Source of the DNA: an uncultured Clostridia bacterium
GTDB lineage: Bacteria > Bacillota > Clostridia > Christensenellales > Borkfalkiaceae
Assembly (NCBI GenBank): GCA_944342025.1
Contig: CALVMD010000007.1
Location: 16,142 to 80,141 of the forward strand
Direction: 5' to 3'
Length of the DNA stretch: 64,000 bases
The notes under the pieces were generated by a model, which was not told the origin of the DNA, made no database searches, and worked only from the letters and a program-made list of their open reading frames with translations. Numbering within the stretch: the first letter of the stretch is position 1; each line of letters starts with the position of its first letter. Positions 1 to 8,258 of the stretch are shown here, piece after piece. Both the position numbers and the translations under genes were made by a program.

Positions 1-303
1 CCAGCGGAATTTGCGCATCTCCTTGTCGGACAGCGCGTCGGCGCGGATCTCCCGAATGCCGTCCTCCTCCTTCCCGTAAAATACGATCTCCCCTTCCGCA
101 ACCCTGCCGGGCTCTGAAATGCAGCGGATGAGGGAGGACGCCAGCGTCGTTTTGCCCGACCCGCTCTCGCCGACGAGCGCCGTGATCTTGCCGCGCTTGA
201 GTTCGAACGTGACGTCCGTTACGGCGCGGATCGTGTATTTTTTCAGAGGATAGTCTATGGAAATATGGCGGAATTCCGCGATATTTTCTGTATTGCTTTG
301 CAT
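1..303 (-). CDS. Opp/Dpp-type ABC transporter ATP-binding protein, partial
   Basis: N-terminal 101 codons of an ABC ATPase; the rest runs off the left edge. The start ATG at 303 gives a protein opening MQSNTENIAEFRH, followed by a Walker A motif GESGSGKTT near residues 41-49. The region after Walker A (leading to CISEPGRVAEGEI) matches the DppD/OppD/DppF group of peptide-type importers. It follows the DppC-like permease by about 10 bases, so it is the ATPase of the same importer and would energise uptake on the cytoplasmic face. A second ATPase gene may follow outside the window. Whether the cargo is peptide or oligosaccharide cannot be told from this piece; the GH32-type neighbours favour oligosaccharide. 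Confidence 0.85.
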   Translation of the reverse strand, partial: MQSNTENIAEFRHISIDYPLKKYTIRAVTDVTFELKRGKITALVGESGSGKTTLASSLIRCISEPGRVAEGEIVFYGKEEDGIREIRADALSDKEMRKFRW

Positions 304-313
304 AGCGCGCACC

Positions 314-1234
314 TCACAGCACCTTCAGGCGGGGATTGAGCGTTTCATCCAGCCCGTTGGCAAGTACCAGCGTCGCGATCTGGAAAATGATGATGCAGAC
401 GAGCGGGTACATGAGAATATAGATATTTTTTACGTTCATCAGCCCTCTCGTGCGGGCGGCGTTGATGATCGCACCCCAGTTGGTCGGATCATAAGCGGCA
501 AGTCCCACGAGCATGATGCCGACGCTCGCCATGATCGCGTTGCGCATCGCCATGACGAAGTTGATGGCGATGTACGAGAACACGTTGGGCATGAGTTCTT
601 TAAAAATGATGTGCGCCTTGCTCATGTGCATGACCGCGCAGATCTGGATGAAGTCGCGCTCTTTGAGGCTCATGATCTGCACCCGCACCGAGCGGCACAA
701 CCCCGCCCAGCTCCAAATCGAGATAATGACGGCAAGCGAAAGAGGCGTATTGATGGTCACGATCGCCGCCAGCAGCAGGTAGATCGGAAAAGACGGGATA
801 GAGAGGAAAATATTGGTGATCGCCATGATGATCCTGTCTACCCAGCCGCCCAGATACCCGCTGACGATGCCGAGAACGGTGCCGATGACGACGGTAAAGA
901 TCGCCGAATAGAACGCGATGGCAAGGACCGAGCCCGTTCCCGCAATGACCTGGCGGAAGACGTCGCGCCCCAGCCAGTCGGTGCCGAAGGGATGTTCGAG
1001 CGAAGGCATGAGATAGGTATTCGCCATATCCGTACTCGCATCATACGGAAAAATGAGCGGCCCGAAGATCGCCACAAGGACAAAAAACATCAGAATGGCA
1101 AATCCTGTGATCGTTTTGCCGTTGGAAAAGACCTTTTTCAAGCCGCGCAAGACAGATGCGCCGACGTCGCTCGCGATGCGGGCGATCTCGGACAGGATTT
1201 CACTCCGCCTGCCCTGTTTGTTTTCCTGTTCCAT
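314..1234 (-). CDS. DppC/OppC-like ABC transporter permease
   Basis: 306-residue inner-membrane permease. It has the usual DppC plan: a short cytoplasmic start, a first membrane segment (TGFAILMFFVLVAIFGPLIF, about residues 43-62), an extracytoplasmic loop with HPFGTDWLGRDVF typical of the family, then about five further helices. The EAA-type loop is around residues 195-215 (KERDFIQICAVMHMSKAHIIFKEL). It pairs with the DppB-like permease four bases upstream to form the translocation pore. Normal length for the family. Part of an operon running from the intracellular GH32-type enzyme to the ATPase. Confidence 0.9.
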   Translation of the reverse strand: MEQENKQGRRSEILSEIARIASDVGASVLRGLKKVFSNGKTITGFAILMFFVLVAIFGPLIFPYDASTDMANTYLMPSLEHPFGTDWLGRDVFRQVIAGTGSVLAIAFYSAIFTVVIGTVLGIVSGYLGGWVDRIIMAITNIFLSIPSFPIYLLLAAIVTINTPLSLAVIISIWSWAGLCRSVRVQIMSLKERDFIQICAVMHMSKAHIIFKELMPNVFSYIAINFVMAMRNAIMASVGIMLVGLAAYDPTNWGAIINAARTRGLMNVKNIYILMYPLVCIIIFQIATLVLANGLDETLNPRLKVL

Positions 1235-1238
1235 ACGC

Positions 1239-2327
1239 TCACCCCTTTCTCACACGCGGATCGACCAGCGGATAGATGAGATCGACTACGAGATTGACCA
1301 AAATGACCATGGCGGCGGAAAAGAAAATCAGTCCCTGCACGACCATGTAATCCCTGTTGACGATGCGGTTGGAGATCTCCAATCCGATCCCCGGATAGTT
1401 GAATATGCTCTCCATCAGCGTCGCGCCCCCGAACAATGCGCCGAACGAAACGCCGAACTGCGTGATGAGAGGCAAAAGCGCGTTCTTTTTCATGTATTTA
1501 CGCCGGATAAGCCCTTCGCCGAGCCCCCTGGCGCGCGCCGCGAGGATGTAGTCTTCGCCCAAAACTCCGATACAGCTGCCTCGCATGTGCAGGATCCAGT
1601 TGCCTGTCTGCACGATGGTATAAGACAAAATGGGCAAAAAGGCGTAATAGAGCACGTTCAGAATAAACGGCAGGTTGAACCCGGGCGTGACCTTGAACGC
1701 GTCGTAATTGTTCTGCGCGGGAAACCAACCGAGTTGATACGCGAACACGATGACGAGAATAAGCGCAATGAGGTAGTCGGGCACGGAGCCGGACACGGCG
1801 ATATAACCGGAGGCGACTTTGTTTGCGATGCCCTTTCTCTTCTGCGCGACGAACCCGCCGACCGCGATGCCGATAAAAAAGCTGATAAACAGGGACACCG
1901 ACGAAATAAAGAGAGTCCACGGGAGCCTGGTCGCGATCAGGCTGTTTGCGGACACCCCCGTTTCAAGGTAAGAAGTGCCCAGCTCTCCGCGGAAAAGCCC
2001 GCCCATATAGCGCACAAAAGCCTGAAAGATATTTTCGTTCGGGTCATAGTTGAGAAGCTGCGCCGCAAGCTGATACGCCCGCTCGAACGTGATTCCCTGT
2101 TGGTTTTGCAGCCGCAGAGCGTACAGCTCGACGATGTCGCCCGGGATCATGCGCAAAAGAAAAAACAGCGCGATCGTGGAGAGTATGAGCGTGATGAGGG
2201 AAATGCCGACCTTGCCGAAAAAATAACTGTATTTTTGCAGGAATTTTCCGATCACGCCGAAGATTTTTTTGATTTTACCGTCCCGCGGGGGCGTTGCCGC
2301 CCCGGCGGGAATCATGCTGTCGTTCAT
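1239..2327 (-). CDS. DppB/OppB-like ABC transporter permease
   Basis: 362-residue permease, somewhat longer than the usual 310-340 because of an N-terminal cytoplasmic extension of about 30 residues rich in Pro, Gly and Lys. First helix about residues 40-60 (LITLILSTIALFFLLRMIPGD), with the DppB hallmark RMIPGD; further helices include the conserved FNYPGIG and DYMVVQG segments near the C-terminus. It would form the membrane pore with the DppC-like partner. The solute-binding protein gene ends 12 bases upstream of its start, so the genes are co-transcribed. Confidence 0.9.
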   Translation of the reverse strand: MNDSMIPAGAATPPRDGKIKKIFGVIGKFLQKYSYFFGKVGISLITLILSTIALFFLLRMIPGDIVELYALRLQNQQGITFERAYQLAAQLLNYDPNENIFQAFVRYMGGLFRGELGTSYLETGVSANSLIATRLPWTLFISSVSLFISFFIGIAVGGFVAQKRKGIANKVASGYIAVSGSVPDYLIALILVIVFAYQLGWFPAQNNYDAFKVTPGFNLPFILNVLYYAFLPILSYTIVQTGNWILHMRGSCIGVLGEDYILAARARGLGEGLIRRKYMKKNALLPLITQFGVSFGALFGGATLMESIFNYPGIGLEISNRIVNRDYMVVQGLIFFSAAMVILVNLVVDLIYPLVDPRVRKG

Positions 2328-2339
2328 GGCACGTCATCC

Positions 2340-4307
2340 TTACACGTTCGGCTGATATACGCCGAAAATGAACATATAGTTGGTCGCATACACGAGGTTG
2401 GTCCTGGCGACTTCGAAGAAATCGTCCGTGCCTGCCTCGGGAACATAAGTCACGTTCCTGTTTTCGGACCAATACTCTTCGAGAGGAACGCCGCTGACTT
2501 TGCCCACGTTGAGCGTAGACGCCGTGACGTTCTGGAAGAACTGAATGCCGAGGTCGAGGTTGGCAAGGCCCGTGTTGAACACGTCGACGAGATAGGTCAG
2601 TTCCTCTTCGTCTACCGAATAGAAAGAGTTGATATAATCGGCAAATTCATAGGTGTTCGTATCCCCGTCCAGCCCGTCGAAGACCAGCTTGACATTTCCG
2701 GCCTTCTGCGAGTCTTCGTAATCGGAAGGATACCTTTCCACATGGATCCACTGCGAATAGACGCTGGAGAACTGACTGTACGAGCCCGTGGGATAGGAGA
2801 AGGACATGTTGAGATCCGTCCATTCGAGCATGAGATCGTACGGGCTGTTTTCAGCGGATGCGTTGGAATAGTAGTTGCTGGATTTGAGAAGGTCGACCGT
2901 GATGCCGAAAACTTCCAGCTGCGCCGCGGCTGCTTCCGCCGCCGTAGACGAAATGTCGTGCGTACTGGGCGCACCGAGAGTCAGGCGGACGAGGTCGCCG
3001 TTCGCGTCGTACCAGCTGCCGTCTCTCTTGCTCCATCCCTCCGCTTCGAGCAGTTGTTCCGCTTTCGCCGTATCATGCGAATATTTGGGCAGCGCCTCGA
3101 AATGTTCGGGGCTCATGTACGTCTTTGCTTCGGACTCCGCCATGCCGAGTAGCGGATAATAAGACGTCGTCGCATACGGATTGGCGGCAAGGGTGATCTC
3201 CTCTCTGTCGAAAATATACTGGAATGCCCTGCGCACGCCGGGGGTCAGAAGCTCGCATTCGAGGTTGAAGGTGATGCCGATCGAACCCGGGTCATACATT
3301 TTCAGGTTGACGAGGTCAGAGTTGGACGCGAGCATGCTCTCGAGCGTATCTTTCTGGATAAAGCCGTCGTAATAGTCGACGTAGCCGTTTGTGATCAGCT
3401 GATAGGTCTGATTGAGGTCGTTGGACGAATACAGTCTGACTTCTTCAAACCCGATGTTGTCCGCATTCCAATAATATTCGTTTTTGGTAAGCAGGATCTG
3501 CGTCGCGGAGAAGGTTTCCAGTTTGAAGGGACCTGTCGCCACATACCAGCTGGGGCTGTAATTGTAGAAAGCGTTCCTTGCGACGTTGAGGTCGGTCAGA
3601 TCGTTACCGGAAGAGAAGCGGTTGAACGCGCCCCAAAGGTTAGGGTTCTCGTTGACGTCGCTGCGCATGAGGATTTCGTAGACGGTATCGACATACGAAG
3701 AAAACACGTCGTATTTGACGGTACCCGATTTATCCTGCGCGAGCAAAAGTTCCTTTACCGTGTCGGCAGGCTCTTTGAGCGGATTCCAGACGAACTCGAC
3801 CGTCTTGTCGTCCACTACGTTGACCGCCGCCATGTAGTTGCTGGACGTGGGATGGATGATGTAATAATAAGCCCACACGTCCTGCGCCGTAAAATCTTCG
3901 CCGTTCTGCCACTTTGCGTCTTCTCGGATCTTACCGGTGGTGACGGGAACGGTCGTCGCGCCGTTTTCGACGTAATAGTCGTAGGCGTCTTCGCCCATCG
4001 CGTCTTTATACTGCTCGATCGGCGCCTCCGAATGGGTCGGAAGTTCTGCCGCCAGCTGACAGAAGATCTCGTCGGTGGAGCGGACATAGCGCCACATCCC
4101 TTCGACGACAAAGTAATCGAACGCGTTGCACGTCGTATTGCTGTCGTAGTGGTTGACGAGACCGCTCGCCGTCCAGGTGGCGACCATCGAGAAAGACTTG
4201 TCGGGATTCCCGCCGCCGCCTCCGCCGCCCACACAGCCGACGAGAACGGTCGTTCCCATGACCAAAGACGCAAGTACGCATCCTATCTTTTTGAGAAGCA
4301 TTTTCAT
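2340..4307 (-). CDS. family 5 solute-binding lipoprotein (Opp/Dpp type)
   Basis: 655-residue extracellular binding protein. A lipobox (VLVGC, Cys25) follows a hydrophobic signal peptide, then a Gly7 stretch that serves as a flexible linker. The body has family 5 features: an early segment with YHFVVEGMW-like content, the KWQNGEDFTAQDVWAYYY motif (about residues 132-149), and the ATGPFKLETF motif near residues 256-265. It would capture ligand at the cell surface and hand it to the permeases encoded directly downstream. It lies between a GH32-like lipoprotein and the permeases, which suggests the ligand is an oligosaccharide rather than a peptide; family 5 proteins that bind oligosaccharides are known. 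Ligand identity is an inference. Confidence 0.88.
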   Translation of the reverse strand: MKMLLKKIGCVLASLVMGTTVLVGCVGGGGGGGNPDKSFSMVATWTASGLVNHYDSNTTCNAFDYFVVEGMWRYVRSTDEIFCQLAAELPTHSEAPIEQYKDAMGEDAYDYYVENGATTVPVTTGKIREDAKWQNGEDFTAQDVWAYYYIIHPTSSNYMAAVNVVDDKTVEFVWNPLKEPADTVKELLLAQDKSGTVKYDVFSSYVDTVYEILMRSDVNENPNLWGAFNRFSSGNDLTDLNVARNAFYNYSPSWYVATGPFKLETFSATQILLTKNEYYWNADNIGFEEVRLYSSNDLNQTYQLITNGYVDYYDGFIQKDTLESMLASNSDLVNLKMYDPGSIGITFNLECELLTPGVRRAFQYIFDREEITLAANPYATTSYYPLLGMAESEAKTYMSPEHFEALPKYSHDTAKAEQLLEAEGWSKRDGSWYDANGDLVRLTLGAPSTHDISSTAAEAAAAQLEVFGITVDLLKSSNYYSNASAENSPYDLMLEWTDLNMSFSYPTGSYSQFSSVYSQWIHVERYPSDYEDSQKAGNVKLVFDGLDGDTNTYEFADYINSFYSVDEEELTYLVDVFNTGLANLDLGIQFFQNVTASTLNVGKVSGVPLEEYWSENRNVTYVPEAGTDDFFEVARTNLVYATNYMFIFGVYQPNV

Positions 4308-4331
4308 GTTTTTCCCTCCCTTTCGTTTGAT

Positions 4332-6368
4332 TTAATCGAAAATGTTGTTGTAATCGGCGAGCTTGCATACCTGCGCCGAAGAGACCGATACGCCCGCGCC
4401 GCCGCCCGCAAGCCCGATCTCATAGCTGCCCGTCAGGCGGGTATGGGACGAGAGCGAATATTCGTCGTTGACATACGCCTCGATAAACGGTCCGTCTGCC
4501 GCGACTTTGAGGCGGAAAGACGTGACGGACGCGTCTTCCAGCTTCACGCTGCACCCGGCCGAGCCGCTTTCGATGGAGAGATACAGCTCTCCGCCGCTGC
4601 GTTCCAGCCGCACATGATAGGTGACGCCGCCCTCGGTCAGGGTGATGCCCGCATAATCTGCCGACGCGGGAAGCTCGATGTCCGCCTCGATCCAACTGCG
4701 GCCGTATTCGCCCGCAAGCGCCGCCGTACCCGTACCGTCCGTAACGGAAAACGCGCCGTCCGCCGCGCTCATGCCCGAAAGGACGGTGTTGTCCTCTCCG
4801 AACGAAGCGACCAAACCCTTGTTGAGAAGAGACGAAAGGAATTCGTCGCAGCGGGTGCCGAGCAATCCGTCTTCCTTCTGATACACCTCGCGCGCAAGGT
4901 TGAGATACCCTCCCCAAACGTTTGCATGCGGCGTATAATTCAGCCAGCCGTACATGTAAAACATGTCACCCACGCTGCACAGCTGCGCCGCGTGCAGGTC
5001 TCCGCCTTCGAGAGCGTGTTCTTCCTTGGCGTTCCAGTCCACTTTGTCGGGAGAAACGCCTGCATCGCCCACGCGATACGTGAGGTATCCGACGTTCCCG
5101 GCCGTGCCCGTACCGTAGACGGAGTAGAAGAGATACCACCTGTCGCCGATCTTTTTCAGCTGCGGGCACTCGGGGTCCCCCCTGCCCGTGAGATCGACCA
5201 GCCGCACCGATTCGGTCGAAAATTTTCCGTCTTCTCCCGCCATGTACAGCGCGAGCCCCTTTTCGCCCTGCGCCTCGGCGGAAGAATAATAATTCATGAC
5301 CACACAATAATAGGTGCCGCTCTCCGCGTCGTAACAGATGTCGGGATCCCTGCCCGAATACACACCTTCGTCGAAATAAGCCCGCCAGGTATATTTCAGC
5401 AGCCCGTCCGCCTCGTCGACATAAGGACTGGCGGCGTTCTGCCAAACGAGAAGATCGTCGCTCACCGACCCTCCCGCATAATTCCCTTTGCCGTAGCTGC
5501 TGCGGTAACGCCCGTCTTTATCGACATAAACGCCGAGTGCGTAATAGAGTTCCTGCTCGGGCGGGTTCTCCTCGTCCATTTTCAGTTCCGTGTCTCGATA
5601 TTGCACGAAATTGTCGCTTACGGTGAGAAGGGACGCATAGCGCTCAACGACGTTCTGCGTCTGCATACCGGTCGAAAGGTAATACATGTACAGCTTGCCT
5701 GTTTTCTGATCGTAAAACGGATGCACGTCTCCGTAATAACCGTCCACCGTATGATGAAGAGAAACTTCTTCCGCCAGCGTGTAGTCGATTGCGGGGTTCC
5801 AATATATCTCCGCGTCGCCCGTAACGACAAAATACATCGTTTCTCCCTCGCTGAGTTCGAGCGTATGCGAATGCCAGACGCCTTCCCCGTCCGTCACCTC
5901 GTAATCCGCAACGGGAACATCCCCCTGCAGGATATACACATGTGCGCTTTCTCCCGAAAGCAAATACGGGTTTCCGTAAACGTGCGCCCTGCCAGATACC
6001 GGCACCGTGAATGCGCGCACCGCGTCGGCGCCCTGCACGGCGCGCATGGCGCCGCCTTCCATAGAGGCGCCGCCGCCCTGCCAGACGCCGTCGGCATACG
6101 TCATGTCCGTATACGCGCCGCCCGCGCGGACCTGATAACGGAATGCGTTGTACCCCTGCTCTTCGGACAGGGTGTACCCGTACGACGCCTTATACAGCGC
6201 CGCGCCCGTAACGGGCTCCGACTTGACTTCGTCCGTGCGGTATAAATCTTCGTAAGTGAGTTTTTCGTTCACGTCCGGATCATCCTCCTTTTTCTGACAA
6301 GCAGCAAGCGCAAAGACATTCAGTATGCAGGCGGCCGAAAGCGCGACTGCCGCGATCTTTAATTTCAT
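4332..6368 (-). CDS. extracellular GH32-like lipoprotein (clan GH-J hydrolase)
   Basis: 678-residue lipoprotein; lipobox LAAC with Cys24. I chose the ATG at 6368 because it has AGGAGG eight bases upstream and overlaps the previous stop by ATGA; an upstream in-frame ATG at 6398 has no such support. Residues about 55-200 form a predicted beta-sandwich. The five-bladed propeller then carries the three clan GH-J acid motifs: YYGD (Asp214, position of the nucleophile), GRDPD (Asp341, the RDP motif) and PECP (Glu400, the EC motif, acid/base). A C-terminal beta-sandwich (about 560-670) has GRSWIEADIELP. It probably cuts beta-fructosides or related polymers at the cell surface to feed the adjacent importer. 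GH43 assignment is an alternative; the RDP plus EC pair favours GH32. Confidence 0.75.
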   Translation of the reverse strand: MKLKIAAVALSAACILNVFALAACQKKEDDPDVNEKLTYEDLYRTDEVKSEPVTGAALYKASYGYTLSEEQGYNAFRYQVRAGGAYTDMTYADGVWQGGGASMEGGAMRAVQGADAVRAFTVPVSGRAHVYGNPYLLSGESAHVYILQGDVPVADYEVTDGEGVWHSHTLELSEGETMYFVVTGDAEIYWNPAIDYTLAEEVSLHHTVDGYYGDVHPFYDQKTGKLYMYYLSTGMQTQNVVERYASLLTVSDNFVQYRDTELKMDEENPPEQELYYALGVYVDKDGRYRSSYGKGNYAGGSVSDDLLVWQNAASPYVDEADGLLKYTWRAYFDEGVYSGRDPDICYDAESGTYYCVVMNYYSSAEAQGEKGLALYMAGEDGKFSTESVRLVDLTGRGDPECPQLKKIGDRWYLFYSVYGTGTAGNVGYLTYRVGDAGVSPDKVDWNAKEEHALEGGDLHAAQLCSVGDMFYMYGWLNYTPHANVWGGYLNLAREVYQKEDGLLGTRCDEFLSSLLNKGLVASFGEDNTVLSGMSAADGAFSVTDGTGTAALAGEYGRSWIEADIELPASADYAGITLTEGGVTYHVRLERSGGELYLSIESGSAGCSVKLEDASVTSFRLKVAADGPFIEAYVNDEYSLSSHTRLTGSYEIGLAGGGAGVSVSSAQVCKLADYNNIFD

Positions 6369-6559
6369 TCCCCTTTCCTCCTGTCCCGCACGACGCATAT
6401 GATCTTAATGACGGCGATGAGCACCGCCATCAATGCGGCGGAAATGACTGTGATATACCATTCCGCCGTACCGAACGGCACGAAAAACAGCATAAACAAG
6501 CTCGCGAACAGAAGAAAGAGCGCCGCTTTTACGGTAAACGCCATCAGCGTGCTTTTCAT
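6365..6559 (-). CDS. small two-helix membrane protein
   Basis: 64 residues: a short basic start, two hydrophobic helices (about residues 9-28 and 34-54) and a charged tail VVRDRRKGE. Its stop overlaps the start of the GH32-like lipoprotein (ATGA), and it begins 11 bases after the intracellular GH32-type gene ends, so it is translationally coupled within the operon. No recognisable family. It may be a small accessory to the surface hydrolase or the importer, but there is no direct sign of function. Confidence 0.65.
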   Translation of the reverse strand: MKSTLMAFTVKAALFLLFASLFMLFFVPFGTAEWYITVISAALMAVLIAVIKIICVVRDRRKGE

Positions 6560-6570
6560 GTCCCCCCTCC

Positions 6571-7983
6571 TTACCGATAAAGTTTTATGTCTTTGAACCG
6601 CACGTTCGTATTGTGCGCAAAGATCCCGAAATCGCCCTCTTTTCTGTCAAACATGCGTGCGCTCATCGCCACGCGGTCGTTTACATACACTTCGAGAACG
6701 CTCCCCTCGAACAAAATGAGGAGTTTATTTTCTTTCCCCGCCTCCAAAGGGCAGAAGCGTTCGACGTCTACCTGCGTATGGCGGGTGTTGTCCTGCCGGG
6801 GCTGGATATCCATGGCGAGGCGGTTGAAGCGCGGCTCGAATTTGACCGCATAAAAAGAATCCAGTCCCCCGTCGGCCCGCAGATATACGCCGAAGTCGCC
6901 GCAATCGTCCGACGGGACGAACGTCATTTCGATCTTGCCGTTTTCAGGCATCTTCCCGAGCATGACGAGGCTCTTGCCCTCGCCGCCGAGCAGGTACGAC
7001 CCGTTTTCCTCCCGCACCGTGCCGAGCGTCCTGCCCGCGGCGAGAGGCACCGGCTGCGCGTACGACGAGGCGATCTCGTCGGGGCATTTCACCCAAAGCG
7101 TGCCGTCCTTTTCCTGCACGATCTCGTGCGGGATGACCGTGCCGCCCCACTGCCAGGGGGCGCCGTCTCTTTCTCCGTCCTTGATGCAATTCCATCCGAA
7201 CAGGATGCGGCGCGCACCGTCGGAAACGCTCTTCGCCGCATAAAAGGCGTGCCCGTCGAAATTATTCACCTTGGGCGAGACCCACGGCCCGTGCGGAGAA
7301 CGGCTCATGCGGTAGGTCGTGACGATCTTGTCCGTAAATTCGCTGAACACCAGATACCACCAGTCGCCCATTTTGAACAGATCCGGGCATTCGTGCGTAA
7401 AATAGGCGTGGGGCGCAAAAAACGGCTCTTTGTCCAATTCCCAGTGCGCAAGGTCGTCAGAATACGCGACGAGCGTGACCCCCTTGGAAAAGACGGGGTC
7501 GCCGTTCTTCAGCCGCCCCGCGATGAGCATGGCGTATTTCCCTTTCTCCTCGTCGAAATAGACGAACGGATCGCGGAAATCGTGCATTTCCAGCCAATCG
7601 GGCGCCTCGAATACAAAATTTTTGTCTTTTTCCCAATGCACGAGATCGGAACTGACCGCGCGCAGGATCTTTTGCTCGGGCATGCCCTTTGCCCGAAGAT
7701 GCGGATTATGCCCGGTATAAAAGATCATGTATTTGTCTTCGTGCCTGATGCAGCAGCCGGTAAACACATACAGATCTTGCTCGTCCTCCTTCCCGCGCAA
7801 AAGCACGGGCCCCTCGTCTTTGTAACAGACGAGATCTTTCGACGTCAAAAGACACCACGGGCATCCTTCCCCGTGTTCCGCAACATCGCGATAATCTCTC
7901 AGATAAAACAGTTTGAACTCGCCGTCTTCAAAAAAGGGTATTACGTCCGCACATACGGCTTTTCCCGGCGCCCTGTAAAACAT
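6571..7983 (-). CDS. intracellular GH32-type beta-fructosidase-like enzyme
   Basis: 470 residues without a signal peptide. Start ATG at 7983 is preceded by GGAGG; longer in-frame starts would run through the operator region and are not credible. Propeller motifs: CADVIPFFEDG (Asp13, nucleophile position), HDFRDPF (Asp138, the RDP motif), FTHECPD (Glu198, the EC motif). A C-terminal beta-sandwich (about residues 330-470) ends with SARMFDRKEGDFGIFAHNTN, typical of GH32. It should release terminal fructose-like units from imported oligosaccharides in the cytoplasm. First gene of the operon that includes the surface GH32-like lipoprotein and Opp-type importer; controlled by the promoter and two operators just upstream. 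Confidence 0.85.
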   Translation of the reverse strand: MFYRAPGKAVCADVIPFFEDGEFKLFYLRDYRDVAEHGEGCPWCLLTSKDLVCYKDEGPVLLRGKEDEQDLYVFTGCCIRHEDKYMIFYTGHNPHLRAKGMPEQKILRAVSSDLVHWEKDKNFVFEAPDWLEMHDFRDPFVYFDEEKGKYAMLIAGRLKNGDPVFSKGVTLVAYSDDLAHWELDKEPFFAPHAYFTHECPDLFKMGDWWYLVFSEFTDKIVTTYRMSRSPHGPWVSPKVNNFDGHAFYAAKSVSDGARRILFGWNCIKDGERDGAPWQWGGTVIPHEIVQEKDGTLWVKCPDEIASSYAQPVPLAAGRTLGTVREENGSYLLGGEGKSLVMLGKMPENGKIEMTFVPSDDCGDFGVYLRADGGLDSFYAVKFEPRFNRLAMDIQPRQDNTRHTQVDVERFCPLEAGKENKLLILFEGSVLEVYVNDRVAMSARMFDRKEGDFGIFAHNTNVRFKDIKLYR

Positions 7984-8014
7984 AATTGCCTCCGTCAATC
8001 GTGCTGATTTGATA

Positions 8015-8028
8015 TGCAAACGTTTGCA
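8015..8028. promoter_or_regulatory. LacI-type operator 1 of GH32 operon
   Basis: Perfect 14-bp palindrome TGCAAACGTTTGCA with the central CG step typical of LacI-family operators. It lies in the leader of the GH32-type operon, between its promoter and its first gene, next to a divergent lacI-type gene. The obvious ligand is that regulator. Confidence 0.8.
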
Positions 8029-8069
8029 CATCTTGCAAAAAATAATAACCGCTTGGCAAAAATCGATTA

Positions 8070-8083
8070 TGCAAACGATTGTA
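8070..8083. promoter_or_regulatory. LacI-type operator 2 of GH32 operon
   Basis: TGCAAACGATTGTA, an imperfect copy of operator 1, centred 55 bp away (about five helical turns) and just downstream of the expected transcription start. The pair fits repression by roadblock or looping. A third, weaker AAACGTTG core lies within the promoter spacer. Confidence 0.7.
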
Positions 8084-8093
8084 TCTTGCTTGT

Positions 8094-8122
8094 AGTATAA
8101 CACGCAACGTTTACTTTGTCAA
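8094..8122 (-). promoter_or_regulatory. promoter of the GH32/importer operon
   Basis: On the minus strand TTGACA (8117-8122), a 17-bp spacer and TATACT (8094-8099): a near-consensus vegetative promoter. Transcription would start near 8087, immediately before operator 2, and read into the GH32-type gene. Confidence 0.85.
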
Positions 8123-8185
8123 TAGGTGTTTTAAAAATTTTTTAACATTTTTTTTGCTCTGAATTCCAAGTTTTTAGATTTTCGC

Positions 8186-8214
8186 TTTACAAACTTTACA
8201 AGATTTGTTATAAT
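8186..8214 (+). promoter_or_regulatory. promoter of the divergent lacI-type gene
   Basis: TTTACA (8186-8191), 17-bp spacer, TATAAT (8209-8214), followed by a GGAAGGCGGAG ribosome site and ATG at 8259. The gene's own operator-like sites lie upstream of this promoter, so autoregulation is possible but not obvious. Confidence 0.8.
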
Positions 8215-8258
8215 TTTTAATAGAACAGTATCATTTATCCACAAGGAAGGCGGAGAAC

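Noticed and set aside
1053-3152. A 699-codon plus-strand open frame.
   Set aside because: It lies opposite the DppB-like permease and the binding protein, has no ribosome site and an Arg/His-rich composition typical of the antisense of GC-rich genes.
3852-6245. A 797-codon plus-strand open frame.
   Set aside because: It is antisense to the binding protein and the GH32-like lipoprotein, both of which have clear family motifs.
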